The position numbers and the translations under genes were made by a program. The notes beneath the pieces are model-generated. The model worked only from the letters and a program-made list of their open reading frames with translations. It ran no database searches and was not told the origin of the DNA. Shown piece after piece: positions 33,544-35,542 of a DNA stretch of 35,542 nt; position 1 is the first letter of the stretch, and every line of letters starts with the position of its first letter. Source of the stretch: Planctomycetota bacterium (lineage in GTDB: Bacteria; Planctomycetota; Phycisphaerae; Sedimentisphaerales; Anaerohalosphaeraceae); the NCBI GenBank assembly GCA_019456225.1, contig VRUI01000050.1, forward strand, positions 1 to 35,542, given 5' to 3'.

Positions 33544-33731
33544 CTCAAGTTTGCCAACACGATTATTATCGGACAAATTCAGGGCTTTGCTTGAGACAGA
33601 TATTGACATACCACCTTGAATATGCTATAATTCATCTAAAGCATAGGGATTTGTATTTGATCGAGTCGAAAATGGGCATTTTGACATTGAGTGCGTTGTT
33701 CAATACGCTCAAAATTCCCGTCAACGGTTAC
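33544..33731 (+). promoter_or_regulatory. Promoter and structured leader cassette for the phytase gene
   Basis: CTCAAGT (33544-33550), ATTATCGGACAAATT (33565-33579), then a consensus promoter TTGACA (33603-33608), 17 bp, TATAAT (33626-33631), with start near 33638. The leader stem is GGG.ATTTT (33674-33682) with AAAAT.CCC (33711-33719), enclosing ATTGAG/TTCAAT (33686-33704). Relative to the minus copy, a G-C pair becomes G-U, keeping RNA pairing. About 34 nt replace 8 nt between promoter and stem. The ribosome-binding site AAGGGAG follows, 7 nt before the ATG. Confidence 0.8.
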
Positions 33732-33760
33732 GAGGAATACAACAGTAAGGGAGTCTATCA

Positions 33761-35302
33761 ATGACTGACATGAACAAGAAAACAACTAAGTCGAACACGA
33801 AACAGCCGGGCGGGCGACAGTTGTCGCTGATAATCTGTTGCGCCCTTTGCGTTCTCAGCCTGCCCTCCGCCGCGCGGGCTGAGGTGCCGGTGATCACGCC
33901 CGACGTCCGGTACGCTAATCCAGATGATAGCGATCAAGATGACATGTGTGTCTGGGTGCACCCCACTGACAAGAGTCTCAGCACCATCGTGAGTTCGGAC
34001 AAGTACGCAAACAGGATATTCGTATATTCATTGACGGGGACATTGATCCAGTCGGTCGATGTGGGTACGCCGGGCAATATTGATATTCGATATGGGTTTT
34101 CTCTGAATGGGGAAACGGTTGACGTTGTAGGCGTTGTAGGCCGCGATGCGAAGAAAATACTTTTGTACAAGGTGAAAAGTGACCGAACGCTGGAACGAAT
34201 TGATGACGACGCCATATTCACCGACGACAATTACGGCATTGCCATGTACAAGAGCCCGACGAGTGGTAAGTACTATGCATTCAGTGTCAGTAAATCTGGA
34301 ACGATCAAACAGTTTGAGCTCACGGACGACGGATCGGGCAAGATCACGGGCACGAACGTGAGAACTATGAGTGTATCCAGCATCACCGAAGGCATGGTCT
34401 GTGATGACGAAACCGGAAAGTTGTATGTGGCTGAGGAACAAGTCGGCGTCTGGAAGTTTGGAGCGGAGCCCGATGCGGGGACGAACAGGCTCCAGATCGC
34501 CGCTGTCGGCAGTGATGGTTTCGTCTCCGATTGCGAAGGCATTACCCTCTATTACAGAGCCAATGGAGAGGGTTACATCATCGTATCCAGCCAGGGGAAC
34601 AGCACGTTCCGCATTCTGGATCGGAAAGCGCCCCATGCCTTTATCGGGGCTTTCGATATTTCCAATGCATCGAGCACCGATGGCATTGACGTCTGCAGCG
34701 TGAATCTGGGAAGTACGTACCCCCAAGGCGCCTTCCTCTGCCACTCCGGCGGGTCAAGCCAGTGGGGGACGCAGTGGGAGAAGATCGCGTCTCCACTTGG
34801 TTTGACTGTGGACACGGAATACTGGAACCCACGGGGCGATTTGTCCAACCCTCGGATCATAGCTGATCCTCTTGGTTATCAGTGGTTGACAGACGGTACA
34901 AAGACAGCTACTGTGACTGCAACTTTAGAAAACTTTGTTGATTTCGATCTCGGTGCTCCCTATACTTATACATGGTCGACTGATTTTGGTCCTCCTGATG
35001 CGACTTTTGGTACCCCTGTTCCGTCTAATACTACAGGTGCTGGAGAAGATTTGTCTACGGAGGTTACTTTTGATGCTCCTGGCGATTATGTTCTTCGGGT
35101 TGAAGTTACAATAGATACTGTGCTCTATTCTGATACTGTCACTGTCACTGTTTATGCTGACGGTTGTGTTGCAGCTAAGGCTGAGCTCACTTACAATGAA
35201 CTTATGGCTCGAGAAAAAGGCGATACGAACTATGACTGTAAAGTTAACTTAGTTGACTTTGCTGCTATGGCAGAATACTGGCTGACTGATAAATCACTCT
35301 AG
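33761..35302 (+). CDS. Secreted beta-propeller phytase with Ig-like and dockerin-like tail
   Basis: 513 aa. Signal peptide ending SAARA before EVPV. Residues about 40-355 are a beta-propeller phytase (PF02333): DDMCVWVHP, NRIFVYSL, GNIDIRYGF, TEGMVCDDETGKLYVAEEQVGVW and SDCEGITLYY. The family releases phosphate from phytate using calcium. A PKD/Ig-like domain (about 365-455) and a single dockerin-like calcium loop (GDTNYDCKVNLVDF) near the C-terminus follow, a tail common on planctomycete secreted proteins. Base composition changes near 34866: the propeller is G+C-richer than the tail, which suggests a domain fusion after transfer. It has a strong promoter cassette upstream and a strong terminator downstream. 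Confidence 0.9.
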   Translation: MTDMNKKTTKSNTKQPGGRQLSLIICCALCVLSLPSAARAEVPVITPDVRYANPDDSDQDDMCVWVHPTDKSLSTIVSSDKYANRIFVYSLTGTLIQSVDVGTPGNIDIRYGFSLNGETVDVVGVVGRDAKKILLYKVKSDRTLERIDDDAIFTDDNYGIAMYKSPTSGKYYAFSVSKSGTIKQFELTDDGSGKITGTNVRTMSVSSITEGMVCDDETGKLYVAEEQVGVWKFGAEPDAGTNRLQIAAVGSDGFVSDCEGITLYYRANGEGYIIVSSQGNSTFRILDRKAPHAFIGAFDISNASSTDGIDVCSVNLGSTYPQGAFLCHSGGSSQWGTQWEKIASPLGLTVDTEYWNPRGDLSNPRIIADPLGYQWLTDGTKTATVTATLENFVDFDLGAPYTYTWSTDFGPPDATFGTPVPSNTTGAGEDLSTEVTFDAPGDYVLRVEVTIDTVLYSDTVTVTVYADGCVAAKAELTYNELMAREKGDTNYDCKVNLVDFAAMAEYWLTDKSL

Positions 35303-35332
35303 TCTGGTTTGTTTTAGTTTTTAGAAGTTTTC

Positions 35333-35368
35333 AGCCGGGAGTTGCTTTTGCGACTCCCGGCTTTTTTT
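35333..35368 (+). terminator. Strong rho-independent terminator behind the phytase
   Basis: 13-bp stem (AGCCGGGAGTTGC pairing with GCGACTCCCGGCT, one G-U) with loop TTTT, directly followed by seven T's counted from the last stem base. Confidence 0.95.
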
Positions 35369-35372
35369 ATTG

Positions 35373-35542
35373 GTGTGCCCGGCAGGGCACACTTACTTGG
35401 AGGTGAAAGTCCTCTATGGGCCCGACAACGGGAACCATTAGCCGGACGGCAAGGGTGTCGGTCGTGAGGCCGAATCTGAAGGAAGCCGCAGGCAAAACGC
35501 TGGCTCGACGAACAGGAATCGCATATGAGGCGGTCATGTCGG
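35373..35542 (+). mobile_element. Group II intron, 5' part (truncated by window end)
   Basis: Begins with GTGTGCCC, a bacterial group II intron 5' end (GUGYG), forming an 8-bp stem with GGGCACAC around GGCA. Domain I features in order: GGAGGTGAAAGTCCTC, CCGGACGGCAAGGGTGTCGG, GTGAGGCCGAATCTGAAGGA and CGACGAACAGGAATCGCATA then TGAGGC. The reverse transcriptase/maturase gene expected inside domain IV lies beyond the window. It starts about 10 nt behind the terminator stem of the phytase gene. Subclass not determined; insertion behind terminators is typical of group IIC, but this 5' end may be another class. Confidence 0.85.

Noticed and set aside
33077-33731. Transposon with long terminal inverted repeats
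   Set aside because: Not excluded, but no transposase lies inside, and each arm ends with a promoter and leader placed correctly before a gene, so a duplicated expression cassette is preferred.
1-35542. tRNA or rRNA genes
   Set aside because: No T-loop-like GGTTCGAATCC motifs with matching acceptor stems and no rRNA signatures were noticed on either strand.

Overview
This window most likely comes from the chromosome of a planctomycete, probably class Phycisphaerae near the Sedimentisphaerales. That placement is inference. It rests on gene content: type IV pilus genes pilM/N/O, a planctomycete-style pseudopilin, a secreted enzyme with a one-motif dockerin-like tail, a secreted FAD oxidoreductase beside a secreted beta-propeller glycosidase, and Gram-negative LPS genes (kdsC, lptC-like). 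No rRNA or tRNA gene was seen.

Left part (1-7.5 kb, minus strand): pilM-pilN-pilO, then a gene made almost entirely of 21-bp tandem repeats. Next come gpsA, an overlapping pair of unknown small genes, hflX, and a DNA-binding protein fused to a degenerate receiver domain. A 0.75-kb gap holds a promoter and a structured, unassigned leader RNA before the plus-strand pair rny (RNase Y) and ymdB. A NifA-like sigma-54 activator faces them.

Middle part (12.4-25.3 kb): two small unknown genes and a small lipoprotein, then a ten-gene minus-strand run: flippase-like protein, DUF502 protein, hpf, ptsN, ptsH, ptsI, DUF2344 protein, RNase E/G, kdsC and an oversized LptC-like protein. It recalls the enterobacterial kdsC-lptC-rpoN-hpf-ptsN neighbourhood but has no rpoN, lptA or lptB, and no sugar permease. 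It looks like a regulatory PTS plus ribosome hibernation, RNA decay and LPS export.

Right part (25.4-35.5 kb, mostly plus strand): hisI, then an accessory region with large repeat-filled gaps. Genes here are a protein with a flavinylation-like motif, a secreted FAD oxidoreductase, a release-factor-like GGQ protein and a secreted five-bladed propeller glycosidase. A pseudopilin and a beta-propeller phytase are transcribed divergently from two inverted copies of one promoter-plus-leader cassette. A strong terminator follows the phytase, and the 5' end of a group II intron starts right behind it and runs off the window.

The most interesting non-coding signals are: (1) a modular repeat (hairpin A, AT-rich short words, hairpin B) that sits just after stop codons and always points with transcription; (2) the duplicated promoter/leader cassette at 33.1-33.7 kb, whose stems are kept in both copies; and (3) the structured leader upstream of rny.
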